A stretch of 64,000 bases of DNA from Natronorubrum aibiense (GCF_009392895.1 NZ_CP045488.1:248001-312000); one strand, 5' to 3'; counted from the stretch's first letter, positions 16,876 through 25,180 are shown. Numbers and translations: made by a program. The notes: generated by a model not told the origin, from the sequence alone.

Positions 16876-18237
16876 TTACGCCGCTTTCGCGCTCGCGCCG
16901 ACGGCCTCGATCGCCTCGAGGAAGATGCCGATCCCGAGTTCGATCTCGCGTTCGCTCGAGTCGAGCGGCGGGAGCAGACGGATCGTCTTCTTGCCACAGC
17001 CGAGCGTGAGCAGGCCGCGCTCGAGCGATTCCTGCACGACAGCGGTGCGGCGTTCGGGCGTGTCGAACTCGACGGCGAGCATCAGGCCCTTCCCGCGGAC
17101 GTCCTCGACGTACTCCGGCGAGTCGTCGCGCAGGAGTTCTTTGGCCTGCTCGCCGCGTTCGGTGGCATTGTCGAGCAGGTCGTACTCCTCGATGGCCTCG
17201 AGGGTGAACGTGCCCATCATCGAGCCGAGCAGGTCGCCGCCGCCGAAGGTCGAGCCCAGTCGGTTCTTCTCGCTGGGGAAGATCTCCGACCGAGAGATCG
17301 TCGCACCGACGCGCAGCGCCTTCGCGCTGGCGATGACGTCGGGTTCGATCGGGTAGTGATCCGACGCCCAGATCTCGCCGGTACGACCGACACCAGCCTG
17401 AATCTCGTCGACCACGAGAGGAATGTCGTACTCGTCTGTGACGTCCGCGATTTCTTGCATGAACTCGGTGCTCGGAAATCGGTAGCCGCCGACGCCCTGA
17501 ATCGGCTCGAGGGTGAGGAAGGCGATCTCGTCGGGATCGATATGCCCGCCTTCGGGCGCAAGCGAGTTGCGAAGCTGTGAGCCCGCGCCGGTGAAAAAGC
17601 CACAGTCGCAGGTGTCGGCCGAACAGCCACGGTCGGCACAGAACGGTACCGTTTCGATGCCGCTGATCTCCGGGTAGTGGCGCGTGTAGACGTCTTTGGA
17701 TTTCGTGATCGACAGCGTACCGAACGTCCGGCCGTGGAAACTCCCCGAGAACGCCACGCCGTACTTCGAAGGTGCGCGATGGTCGTGGGTGATCTTCATC
17801 GCGTTCTCCATGGCCTCGGCCCCGGAGTTCGAGAGGAAGACGGTATCCATCCCGTACTGACTCGAGACGTCAGTCAGTTTCTCCATCAGGTGACTCGAGC
17901 CCGGCACGGCAGACTCCTCGGGGCTCGGGCCGGCGCCGAAGTACATATCTTGGCCGGCGATCTTCATCGGTTCGACGAGGTCGAACTCACGGAGTTTGTC
18001 GGTGACTTTCTCGTTGTTGTAGCCAAGCGGCGCCGCGCCGATGTGGCAGGTAAAGTCGAGGAGGACGTTCCCGTCGACGTCGGTGACGAAGGGACCGTCG
18101 GCCTCGCGGGTGATGTCCCAGACGAATTCGTGTGAGTACTCACTCGGTGCCGCGTTCTTTCCGTGGAACTCGACCCACTCGCGGCCGTTGGGTCCGGGGA
18201 AGGCATCCACGTCCGGTTGCGCTGTGTCCCTGTCCAT
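16876..18237 (-). CDS. Class III aminotransferase with Cys-rich insertion
   Basis: A 453-residue PLP aminotransferase. SNSGAEAMENAMK (136-148) binds the PLP phosphate, VVDEIQAG (275-282) carries the Asp that pairs with the PLP nitrogen, and Lys306 in SAKAL is the expected Schiff-base Lys. C200-x4-C205-x4-C210-x-C212 forms a tight Cys cluster in the region where eukaryotic GABA aminotransferase binds its Fe-S cluster. The family moves omega- or alpha-amino groups (GABA, ornithine, lysine, diaminobutyrate). The gene has its own leaderless promoter, with the 17-bp operator at the start codon. It could transaminate a diamino or amino acid from ectoine breakdown, but the substrate is unproven. Confidence 0.75.
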   Translation of the reverse strand: MDRDTAQPDVDAFPGPNGREWVEFHGKNAAPSEYSHEFVWDITREADGPFVTDVDGNVLLDFTCHIGAAPLGYNNEKVTDKLREFDLVEPMKIAGQDMYFGAGPSPEESAVPGSSHLMEKLTDVSSQYGMDTVFLSNSGAEAMENAMKITHDHRAPSKYGVAFSGSFHGRTFGTLSITKSKDVYTRHYPEISGIETVPFCADRGCSADTCDCGFFTGAGSQLRNSLAPEGGHIDPDEIAFLTLEPIQGVGGYRFPSTEFMQEIADVTDEYDIPLVVDEIQAGVGRTGEIWASDHYPIEPDVIASAKALRVGATISRSEIFPSEKNRLGSTFGGGDLLGSMMGTFTLEAIEEYDLLDNATERGEQAKELLRDDSPEYVEDVRGKGLMLAVEFDTPERRTAVVQESLERGLLTLGCGKKTIRLLPPLDSSEREIELGIGIFLEAIEAVGASAKAA

Positions 18238-18253
18238 ACACAGATTATGTGTA
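18237..18253. promoter_or_regulatory. 17-bp operator-like inverted repeat, aminotransferase promoter
   Basis: TACACAGATTATGTGTA has perfect 6-bp arms (TACACA/TGTGTA). On the minus strand it lies between a TATA-like TTTAAT (18263-18268) and the leaderless start at 18237, overlapping the expected transcription start, the position of a repressor site. A near-identical copy is at 20136-20152 in the BCCT promoter, at the same distance from its TATA box. Confidence 0.65.
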
Positions 18254-18359
18254 CGTCATCATTAAATCTTGTTATGGATTGGAACGATGGTCGCAGAAAT
18301 CGGACGGACTGGCGAGCCACTGTCGAGACGAATGGCGAAAACGGAGAGCGGTAGCGAGG

Positions 18360-19994
18360 TTAGTCGTCAGTCGGTTCGGCGCTTGCGGCCGGTTCCTCGT
18401 CGGACTGGTCCGGCGTCGAGCCGACGAGCACCGTCTTATCCTGCAGCAACACTCGCCCCTCGGTTGCGCTGAAGTTCTTGATCAGCGAGAGCATGGCGAG
18501 GAAACAGACGAACGCAAATGGTGCGCCGGTGATGACGACCGCCTGCTGGAGTGCATCAGCTCCGGCCCCATCGCCGAGGATCATGAGAATCGCTGCCGTC
18601 AGCCCGAGGACGATCCCCCAAAAGACCCGATTGATGGTCGAGGGGCGTTCCTTGCCGCCGGTCGTCATCATCGAGACGGCGAGCGTCGAGGAGTCCGCCG
18701 ACGTGATGAAGAACGTGGTGACGATGATCATAAAGGCGATCATGAGCACGGAACCGAACGGGAACGCCTCGAACAGCGCGAAGCCAGCGACTGGCGCGCC
18801 GTGTTCGCTCACGGGGCCGAGGATATCCGTGACGCCGTTGTGCTGGGCCCAGACGGCCGAGCCACCGACGAACGTAAACCACGGAATGGTTGCTGCCGAG
18901 GTTGCGACGATTCCCGTAAACGCGACCTCACGAACGGTACGGCCCTTGGCGATCCGCGCGATGAACAGGCCGGCGAAGGGCGACCACGAGAGCGCCCATG
19001 CCCAGTAGAAGACGGTCCAGGATTCGACCCAGGCGGTTCCGCCCTCGGATCCAGTCCCGGTGTAGAGACTCATCGACACGAAGTCGCTGATCATCCCGCC
19101 CATGGCCTGTGAGCCAAGCAACAACAGGAACATCGTCGGCCCCAAGATGAACGTCGCGAGCATGATCACGACGAACAGCCCCATGTTGAAGTTCGAGAGC
19201 CGCCGGATTCCCTTGTCGACCCCGAGCACCATCGAGACGGTAAACAGGATCGTCATCGTCGTCACGATCAGGAGAATACCCCAGTCACCCAGGTTGATTC
19301 CCCACTGGTAGTCCAGCCCGGTGATGAACTGACTGCCGATGAATCCAAGCGAGGTCGCGACGCCACCGATCGTCGCGAAGACGGCCAGAATGTCCACGAC
19401 CTTGGCGACCGGCCCATCGAGGTTTTCTTTCCCGATAACCGGTGTGAGTGCCGAGGAAACGCGCAGTGGCACGTTCTCGTAGTTGTACGCGAAGTACCCG
19501 ATCGCGATCCCCATAATCGTAAACACCGCCAACTGTGGCAGCGCCCAGTGGAACAGTGTCTGCTGGACTGCGACCGAGATCGCCGCACTCGAGCCACCCT
19601 CGACGCCGAACAGCGGCGATGGGTTGTCGTAGTAGAATAGCGCCTCGGTCGGGCCCCAGAAGACGACCCCGGCAGCGAACCCGGCTGAGTACAGCATCGA
19701 GAAAAACGACAGGAAGCTGTACTCAGGATCGTCATCGCCCAGCGTGGCCTTCCCCCACGGACCGACGATCAAAAACAACAGGAACAGGACGATGAGGAAG
19801 ACGATCACCAGCAACGCCCAGCTGAGGTAGCTGAGCATTTCGGCGTGCACAGTCGCGATACCGCTCGAAACGGCGTCTCGGTCGACGAAGAAGGCCCCGA
19901 TCACCCCCAGTGTGATCAACGCCCCGAACATGAAGACGACCGGATCGAGTTCGTCGGTAAAGCGCTCGACCATCCCCATCTCGGAGTCGCTCAT
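18360..19994 (-). CDS. BCCT-family compatible-solute transporter
   Basis: A 544-residue protein with about 12 transmembrane segments. FWGPTEALFYY (TM3-4 region) and WSPFAGLFIARIAKGRTVREV, the BCCT signature of TM8 and the following loop, identify the betaine-carnitine-choline transporter family, which imports quaternary ammonium compounds and ectoines with Na+ or H+. It has short soluble N- and C-termini; the acidic C-terminal tail (DQSDEEPAASAEPTDD) is much shorter than the osmosensing tail of BetP, which favours a nutritional uptake role. It lies in the catabolic island and shares the 17-bp operator with the aminotransferase downstream. The substrate (ectoine, betaine or other) cannot be read from sequence. 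Confidence 0.85.
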   Translation of the reverse strand: MSDSEMGMVERFTDELDPVVFMFGALITLGVIGAFFVDRDAVSSGIATVHAEMLSYLSWALLVIVFLIVLFLLFLIVGPWGKATLGDDDPEYSFLSFFSMLYSAGFAAGVVFWGPTEALFYYDNPSPLFGVEGGSSAAISVAVQQTLFHWALPQLAVFTIMGIAIGYFAYNYENVPLRVSSALTPVIGKENLDGPVAKVVDILAVFATIGGVATSLGFIGSQFITGLDYQWGINLGDWGILLIVTTMTILFTVSMVLGVDKGIRRLSNFNMGLFVVIMLATFILGPTMFLLLLGSQAMGGMISDFVSMSLYTGTGSEGGTAWVESWTVFYWAWALSWSPFAGLFIARIAKGRTVREVAFTGIVATSAATIPWFTFVGGSAVWAQHNGVTDILGPVSEHGAPVAGFALFEAFPFGSVLMIAFMIIVTTFFITSADSSTLAVSMMTTGGKERPSTINRVFWGIVLGLTAAILMILGDGAGADALQQAVVITGAPFAFVCFLAMLSLIKNFSATEGRVLLQDKTVLVGSTPDQSDEEPAASAEPTDD

Positions 19995-19998
19995 GTTC

Positions 19999-20136
19999 TC
20001 ACCCCCGTCGTCGACTGCTGGTCGGATAGTTTGGTCCCCAATCCCTGCGTTCGTCTACCACTCGCCATGCGCTGCAATGGCATACCTCACCAATTGTCAG
20101 TATCTCGTATAAACATTTCCTTTCTGTAACCGACAT
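19999..20136 (-). CDS. Possible 45-residue leader ORF upstream of the BCCT gene
   Basis: An ATG at 20136 lies 29 nt below the TATA box CTATAAGG, so a leaderless transcript would start with this codon. The frame runs 45 codons and stops 4 nt before the BCCT ATG. The product contains CHCSAW and a basic end (TSSRRRG). Codon usage lacks the G/C third-position bias of neighbours, so it may be a leader peptide or chance. The operator at 20136-20152 abuts its start. Confidence 0.35.
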   Translation of the reverse strand: MSVTERKCLYEILTIGEVCHCSAWRVVDERRDWGPNYPTSSRRRG

Positions 20137-20152
20137 ACACAGATTACGTTTA
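20136..20152. promoter_or_regulatory. 17-bp operator-like repeat in the BCCT promoter
   Basis: TACACAGATTACGTTTA differs from the 18237 copy at two positions. It lies 9 nt below the TATA box CTATAAGG (20161-20168, minus strand) and covers the predicted transcription start. A weaker relative, CACACAGATCTTTGTG, is at 20235-20250. Confidence 0.6.
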
Positions 20153-20525
20153 TTGGACAGCCTTATAGAGCACAGCCACAACGATATACATAATCAAACG
20201 CCCATGCAATTATAGTTCAGAAGAAGACAATACCACACAGATCTTTGTGCCGAGCACAACACACCGGGCCGACAGTACACTAACCCTGAACGATTACGGG
20301 GGCAGGGTGACGAAGAACGAACTCACATACTGTATACAGTCCCGACGCGAGCCCTTCTAATGACACGACATGGCATGCTGCCTCGGTTTGTGAGACACAC
20401 CACCCACGGCTAATCTCGATACCGGACGACCGATGCCCGACTGTCACGCCACGAGTGACTTGGCGACCGGGTGGACGACTTACCCCACACAGCCACGACT
20501 CCGGGCAGCGACGCTCACCCTGAAA
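20153..20525. other. Gene-free spacer upstream of the BCCT operon
   Basis: No gene is recognised. It contains the BCCT TATA box (20161-20168), an ACACAGAT-containing repeat (20235-20250) and a perfect 12-bp palindrome ACTGTATACAGT (20329-20340). It is relatively A+T-rich in the first 100 nt. Confidence 0.4.
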
Positions 20526-20942
20526 TCAGTTGAGAGCCTCTCGTCGAACACCGTTTCCGATTCGCCGAACCTGATGGGATCCCCAATTGACCGGGTCGTC
20601 GTACTGTTCGTTTACCGACATCAGATACAACAAGACGAGAATCGGGATCACGATTCCTACCGGGGGAATTGCATACGCGATACTGATGAGAAGTACCCCG
20701 AACGCCGATACTGTAAAATATGCGACTGCCGTGAGTCAGCCAAGCGGGTGTAACGACAGCAACCCGATACCCACAGTTAACGTGACTAGCGCTCCCAAAA
20801 CGCCGCCTAGCCACTCGAACGGCGAACCACCGATGCCAATATCAGCGATCGATTGGTAAAGCGACACCGTCCCGTCCAGTCCGAGAACGAGTGAGAGCAA
20901 AATGACACCGAGAGGGGCTTCCTCGAGACAATTTCCTATCAT
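20526..20942 (-). pseudogene. Small membrane protein interrupted by an in-frame TGA
   Basis: The minus strand from ATG 20942 encodes 68 residues with two hydrophobic segments (LGVILLSLVLGLDGTV; WLGGVLGALVTLTVGIGLL). After a TGA at 20738-20736, the same frame continues with AVAYFTVSAFGVLLISIAYAI and VGIVIPILVLLYLMSV, then a polar tail DDPVNWGSHQV, to a stop at 20526. The continued hydrophobic helices in the same frame indicate a single 138-codon, four-helix protein broken by one nonsense change (TGG to TGA would be enough). It could be real decay or a base error. The function is unknown. Confidence 0.55.
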
Positions 20943-21121
20943 AAAATATATTTTTCTTCAACTTATGGTTAATATATCTATTTATAGATAATAAACTATC
21001 GTATCTGATGCCAGCTTTCTGGACCGGTAGTGTATGTCTGCCCTCTCTCGGATTGTCATACTGTCGGACAGAATAGACGACACGGCCAGCACGTCACTGC
21101 CGGTGGATCGGTTTGACGGGC

Positions 21122-21769
21122 TCAGTTCGTCAACTCCTCGAGTTTTTGCTCGCGCGTCTCGGCGCTTTCGGTGAGTCGCTGGCTGAACTCGTCGACGCGG
21201 TCCTGGATGTTCTCGCGGGCCGCGTCGGGCGAGAAGCCATCCGACATCGTCAACAGCCGGACGAACGCACGGAGTTCCTCGTCGGTCAACTGGGCGAACT
21301 CCTCGTTCTCGAGTTTGTCGATGACCTCGTCGACATCGATCTGGCCGACCGGTTCGACGTTGAACTCGACGTTGACCATCCGGTAGTTCGAGCCGGCGAG
21401 TTGCTGTTCGGCTTTGCCGACACCTTCCGAGAGCATGTCCTTGAAGGGGGTGTAGTAGCCCATCGTTCCGAGATGCAAGAACGCGAGCATGTCGGTGATC
21501 CCCTGCGTGTAGGCGTCCCGATCCTCGTCGTCGGGATCGAACACGGTCTGTCGGTCGCGTTCCTCGAGGTACTCGAAGAGGATGCTGAAATCGAGCACTG
21601 CGTTACGAACTCGCCGCCGGATCCGGTTTCGCTTCTGCTTTTTCGAGTGATCCGTGTAGTCCGTTTTTCGACCGAGCAGAAAATCGCGGTCGGAGGGCGT
21701 CAGAATACCGCGCGGGCGATCCGAGTCCGCCGCCGTTCGGAGCGACTCCGGCACGTCGTCCTGGCTCAT
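21122..21769 (-). CDS. Conserved haloarchaeal-type protein of unknown function
   Basis: A 215-residue, charged, soluble protein with no signal peptide or membrane segment. It contains GILTPSDRDFLLGRKTDY near residue 20, then a very basic helix (KKQKRNRIRRRVRNAVLDF) and a long, acidic, helical C-terminus ending in a possible coiled coil (EFSQRLTESAETREQKLEEL). The basic patch could bind nucleic acid, but I recognise no named family. It stands alone, with the interrupted membrane gene upstream and the M20 gene downstream on the same strand. Confidence 0.65.
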   Translation of the reverse strand: MSQDDVPESLRTAADSDRPRGILTPSDRDFLLGRKTDYTDHSKKQKRNRIRRRVRNAVLDFSILFEYLEERDRQTVFDPDDEDRDAYTQGITDMLAFLHLGTMGYYTPFKDMLSEGVGKAEQQLAGSNYRMVNVEFNVEPVGQIDVDEVIDKLENEEFAQLTDEELRAFVRLLTMSDGFSPDAARENIQDRVDEFSQRLTESAETREQKLEELTN

Positions 21770-21854
21770 ACACCCTACACAGAGAGCGCGGGAATTAACG
21801 TTTCTGATCTCTCAAACATGATATGTATTCAACAACACTGCCGGATGGACCGCC

Positions 21855-23135
21855 TCACGGTTGCCGCCGTGAGAGGTCGATCACGGTGTTTGCGAGCACC
21901 GAAACGCCAATCTCGAGGCTGTCCTCGTCGATGTCGAATGTCGGCGTGTGGTGGTTCGTCGGGTGATCGGTGCCGACGAGCACGTACGACGCCAGCCCGT
22001 TGTTCGACTGCACACGCTCCATCAGATAGGTGACGTCCTCGCTGGCGCCGAAATCTGTCTTCGGAACGACGGAGTCGACGCCCGACACCTCCCAGGCGAC
22101 GTCGCCGACGAGCGAGCGAAGCGCCGGATGGCTATCGACGCGGGGCGACTCGCCGAGCACGCGCGGCGTGACGTCGCAGTCGTGCATCTCGGCGGCGGCG
22201 TACAACACGCGCTCGAGTTCCGTCCGGGTGTACTCCATCAGCGCCGTGGTCTCCCCGCGAACCTCGGCCTCGATCGAGACCTCCTCGGCGATGACGTTGC
22301 TCGCGGTGCCGCCTTCGATCCGGCCGACGTTGACGCGAGTCATCCCGTCGGCGTGTCGAGGGATCGCGTAGGCGTTTTGGATCGCGGTTGCAGCCGCCTG
22401 CATCGCGTTCGCCCCCTGATTCGGCGCTTTGCCGGCGTGGGCGCTGGCCCCCTCGAACGTCGCCGTCAGATGCGCCATCGCCAGCGGCTTTTCGACGCCA
22501 GCGACGATCTCGCCGGTCGGGTGATCGAGGCCGATGTGCACCGCGAGCAGGTAGTCGACATCGTCGAGATAGCCGCTGGCAGCCATCGCCTTCCCACCAC
22601 CGGAGATCTCCTCGGCGGGCTGGAAAAAGACCTTCAGCGTCCCCTCGAACTCGCTCGCTTTGACCGCCTCGAGCGTTCCCAGCCCCATCGCGATGTGGCC
22701 GTCGTGGCCACAGGCGTGCATGTAGCCCTCGTGATTCGAGCGAAACCCTTCGGCAGTCGGCCGGTGATCGTCAGCCGTCGATTCCGCCATCGAAATCGCG
22801 TCGAGATCGACGCGCAAGCCGACCGTGGGTCCCGCACCCTGCTCAAGGACCGCCACGACGCCGGTGTGACCATCTGCCGTCCGCTCGAGGATGTCGGATC
22901 GAACGCCCGCGTCTCGGGCCCGCTCGAGCCACGGCTCGAGTTCAGCGTCGGATGGGACAGCCATGCGTTCGTCGGTCGCCAGCGCCTCACGGCCGACGGC
23001 GATCTCGTCGACGCCGATCGACTCGAGTTCGCGGACGACGCGGGCCGTCGTCTGGAACTCCCGCCAGCCGGGCTCGGGATGGCGATGGAACGCCCGCCGG
23101 AGATCGCGCAGTCGAGTGGGGGTGTCGTAGGCCAT
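21855..23135 (-). CDS. Second AbgA-like M20 amidohydrolase
   Basis: A 426-residue paralogue of the protein at 13871. It has the same zinc ligand motifs (MHACGHDGHI, FFQPAEEISGGG, AVHIGLDHP), the SAHAGKAPNQGANAM dimerisation motif and the RMAVPSDAELEPWLERARDAG insert typical of AbgA. ATG 23135 lies 30 nt below a GATTAAATAG TATA-like box, so it has its own leaderless promoter although it follows RidA on the same strand. It probably hydrolyses an N-acyl amino acid. Two such enzymes in one island might handle different acetyl isomers (N-alpha and N-gamma acetyl-diaminobutyrate) or different substrates; this is inference. Confidence 0.8.
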   Translation of the reverse strand: MAYDTPTRLRDLRRAFHRHPEPGWREFQTTARVVRELESIGVDEIAVGREALATDERMAVPSDAELEPWLERARDAGVRSDILERTADGHTGVVAVLEQGAGPTVGLRVDLDAISMAESTADDHRPTAEGFRSNHEGYMHACGHDGHIAMGLGTLEAVKASEFEGTLKVFFQPAEEISGGGKAMAASGYLDDVDYLLAVHIGLDHPTGEIVAGVEKPLAMAHLTATFEGASAHAGKAPNQGANAMQAAATAIQNAYAIPRHADGMTRVNVGRIEGGTASNVIAEEVSIEAEVRGETTALMEYTRTELERVLYAAAEMHDCDVTPRVLGESPRVDSHPALRSLVGDVAWEVSGVDSVVPKTDFGASEDVTYLMERVQSNNGLASYVLVGTDHPTNHHTPTFDIDEDSLEIGVSVLANTVIDLSRRQP

Positions 23136-23231
23136 GCGTGGCACTGCTAGAGAGCAGAACTATTTAATCGTGCTCAATGATCGCACACTGAGCGGGGGAG
23201 GAAAACAGATATCGTCGCTCGGCCGCCGGTC

Positions 23232-23621
23232 TCAACCGAGATATGCGGTCGCGTCCATCTCGACGCAGACATCCTCGGGGAGCCGCGAGACTTCGACGCA
23301 GACGCGAGCCGGCGGTTCGTCGCCGAACTGCGCGCCGTAGGCCTCGTTGACGCGTTCGTAGTCCTCGAGATCGGTCAGATAGACCGTTACCTTGACGACG
23401 TCCGCGAGGCCGTCGCCGCCGGCCTCGGAGACGACGGCAGCAATGTTCTCGAGTACTTGCTCAGTTTGAGCCTCGATCTCGCCGTCGACGGCCTCGCCGG
23501 TCGCCGGATCGACCGGGCCGTAGCCGGAGACGTGGAGGGTGTCACCGGCGCGGACGCCCTGCGAGTAGGGGTTGTCGTTGCTCGGTGCGCCGTCGGTTTC
23601 GATTGGGGTGGGGTCGGACAT
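23232..23621 (-). CDS. ridA: RidA family enamine/imine deaminase
   Basis: A 129-residue YjgF/YER057c/UK114 protein. It shows NPYSQGVRAGDTLHVSG (typical PYSQA/G start), a GDGLADVVKVTVYLTDL core and the C-terminal PARVCVEVSRLPEDVCVEMDATA with the conserved Arg (PAR) that binds the imine carboxylate. Family members hydrolyse reactive 2-aminoacrylate-type enamines/imines made by PLP enzymes, releasing ammonia. It lies 18 nt downstream of the diaminobutyrate-type aminotransferase and so is probably co-transcribed with it. It may clear intermediates made by that enzyme or by the threonine-dehydratase-like enzyme. Confidence 0.9.
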   Translation of the reverse strand: MSDPTPIETDGAPSNDNPYSQGVRAGDTLHVSGYGPVDPATGEAVDGEIEAQTEQVLENIAAVVSEAGGDGLADVVKVTVYLTDLEDYERVNEAYGAQFGDEPPARVCVEVSRLPEDVCVEMDATAYLG

Positions 23622-23639
23622 CGTGCTTCGAGTGACTGT

Positions 23640-25022
23640 TCAGGCGGTCTGTGCCGTCGCTTTCGTCGCGTGTTCGATCGCGTCGACGACGACGTCGAGC
23701 GCCGTTTCGGCCAGTTCGTGTGTGAGCACGAGCGGCGGGAGGAATCGCAGCACGTTGCCGTGGCGGCCGGCCGTCCAGATCAGGACGCCGTGTTCGAAAC
23801 AGTACTGCTGGATCTCGTCGACGACGTCGCCGTCCGGTCGGCCGTCTTCGTCGACGAATTCGGCGCCGATGAACAGTCCCTTGCCGCGGATGTCGGCGAG
23901 ACGATCCGTCTCGTCGGCGGCTTCGCGGAGTCGGCCCTGGATGTACTCGCCCAGGTCACGGGCGTGGGCGAGCAGGTCGTGTTCCTGAATGTACTCGATG
24001 GCGCGGGTGCCGGCGCGCATGCCGACGACGTGGCCGCGGTAGGTGCCGGCGTGGTCGCCCGAGCCCCACGTGTCGAGGTCCTCTTTGTACATCGTCGCCG
24101 ACAGCGGGAAGCCCGCGCCACCGAGTGCCTTCGCGGAGGTCATCGCGTCGGGCGTGACGCCCTCCCAGTCGCTGGCCCACCACTGACCGGTGCGGCCGAG
24201 GCCGGACTGAATCTCGTCGAAGACGAGCGTAACGTCGTTGTCGGTGGCGATGTCGCGCAGCCCCTGCAGGAACCCTTCCGGCGGCGTGACGATACCGCCC
24301 TCGCCCTGAATCGGTTCGACGATGATGCCCGCGGGGTTCGCGAGCCCGCCGTAGGGGTCCTCGACGATCGCCTGCACTTCCTCGAGCGCGTGGTCGATGG
24401 CCTCCTGTGGCGTCTTGCCCTGTCGGAACGGATGCGGGTACGGCGCGTGGACGACGTCCGAGAGCAGCGGCGTGTAGTGGCCCTTGAACTTCTTGTTCGA
24501 GGTGACGCTCATCGCGCCGGTGGTCGCGCCGTGGTAGGCCCCGCGGAAGGCAATAAGGCCGTCGCCCCCGGTGTTGTACTTGGACAGTTTGATCGACGCT
24601 TCGATCGCGTCGCTGCCGGTTGGGCCGCCGAAGACGACCCGGTTGTTCCCCTGCAGACCCGAAGGCGCGATCTCGTCGAGTTTCTCGATCAACTCGAGGC
24701 GCGCGTCGGTCGGGAAGTCGACCGTGTGGACGAACTTGTCTGCCTGCTCGTGGACTGCCTCTAAGACGTACGGGTTCGAGTGGCCGACGTTGAGCACGCC
24801 GATCCCCGCGAAGAGATCGATGTACGTGTTGCCGTCGGCGTCACGAACCGTCGAACCCTTGCCTTCCTCGAACGCGATCGGAATGTCGTTCGGGTACGCG
24901 ACCGCGCTACTGTCGATTTCCGCCTGTTTCTCGAGCAGCGAGCGGGTGTTCGGCCCGGGAACGGTGTCGACGTCCGGTGCGTCATCGTAGTGGAGTTCCT
25001 CGATCGGTGGTCCTGCTGTCAT
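23640..25022 (-). CDS. Class III aminotransferase resembling 2,4-diaminobutyrate aminotransferase
   Basis: A 460-residue PLP aminotransferase. [18 protein letters not shown] (131-148) with its G-P-x-G-x-x-A-x-E-A-x-I-K-L pattern, PYPHPFR near 195 and [15 protein letters not shown] resemble DABA aminotransferases (Dat, and EctB/DoeD in ectoine pathways). [12 protein letters not shown] carries the PLP-N Asp, and Lys298 in SAKALGG is the Schiff-base Lys. The expected reaction is L-2,4-diaminobutyrate plus 2-oxoglutarate to aspartate semialdehyde plus glutamate. The leaderless promoter has ATAAATTATT about 30 nt upstream. RidA follows 18 nt downstream. GABA or ornithine are alternative substrates. 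Confidence 0.75.
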   Translation of the reverse strand: MTAGPPIEELHYDDAPDVDTVPGPNTRSLLEKQAEIDSSAVAYPNDIPIAFEEGKGSTVRDADGNTYIDLFAGIGVLNVGHSNPYVLEAVHEQADKFVHTVDFPTDARLELIEKLDEIAPSGLQGNNRVVFGGPTGSDAIEASIKLSKYNTGGDGLIAFRGAYHGATTGAMSVTSNKKFKGHYTPLLSDVVHAPYPHPFRQGKTPQEAIDHALEEVQAIVEDPYGGLANPAGIIVEPIQGEGGIVTPPEGFLQGLRDIATDNDVTLVFDEIQSGLGRTGQWWASDWEGVTPDAMTSAKALGGAGFPLSATMYKEDLDTWGSGDHAGTYRGHVVGMRAGTRAIEYIQEHDLLAHARDLGEYIQGRLREAADETDRLADIRGKGLFIGAEFVDEDGRPDGDVVDEIQQYCFEHGVLIWTAGRHGNVLRFLPPLVLTHELAETALDVVVDAIEHATKATAQTA

Positions 25023-25047
25023 ACCTCACCCCAGGAGAAACAGCTAC

Positions 25048-25058
25048 TAATAATTTAT
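25048..25058 (-). promoter_or_regulatory. TATA box of the diaminobutyrate-type aminotransferase
   Basis: On the minus strand ATAAATTATTAG is centred about 31 nt upstream of ATG 25022, giving a leaderless transcript. Confidence 0.5.
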
Positions 25059-25060
25059 CC

Positions 25061-25096
25061 ACAGTATCTATACAGGCCATACACAGATATCGAATA
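25061..25096. promoter_or_regulatory. Two candidate regulatory motifs upstream of the aminotransferase TATA box
   Basis: ACAGTATCTATACAG (25061-25075) shares ACAGTATCTRTA with the doeA promoter. TACACAGATATCGAATA (25080-25096) keeps the left nine bases of the 17-bp operator seen at 18237 and 20136 but not the right arm. Both lie upstream of the TATA box, a position more typical of activation than repression. Confidence 0.45.
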
Positions 25097-25180
25097 CTAT
25101 CGTGCGTCGGTCCTCGAGACGGGAGCGGTCGGTCCTGACTCCAGTCAGTCGAACGCATCAGTCTGAGAGACGTACAAACG

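Noticed and set aside
20736-20738. TGA as selenocysteine in the membrane protein
   Set aside because: Haloarchaea are not known to use selenocysteine, no SECIS-like structure is seen, and a membrane helix needs no such residue.
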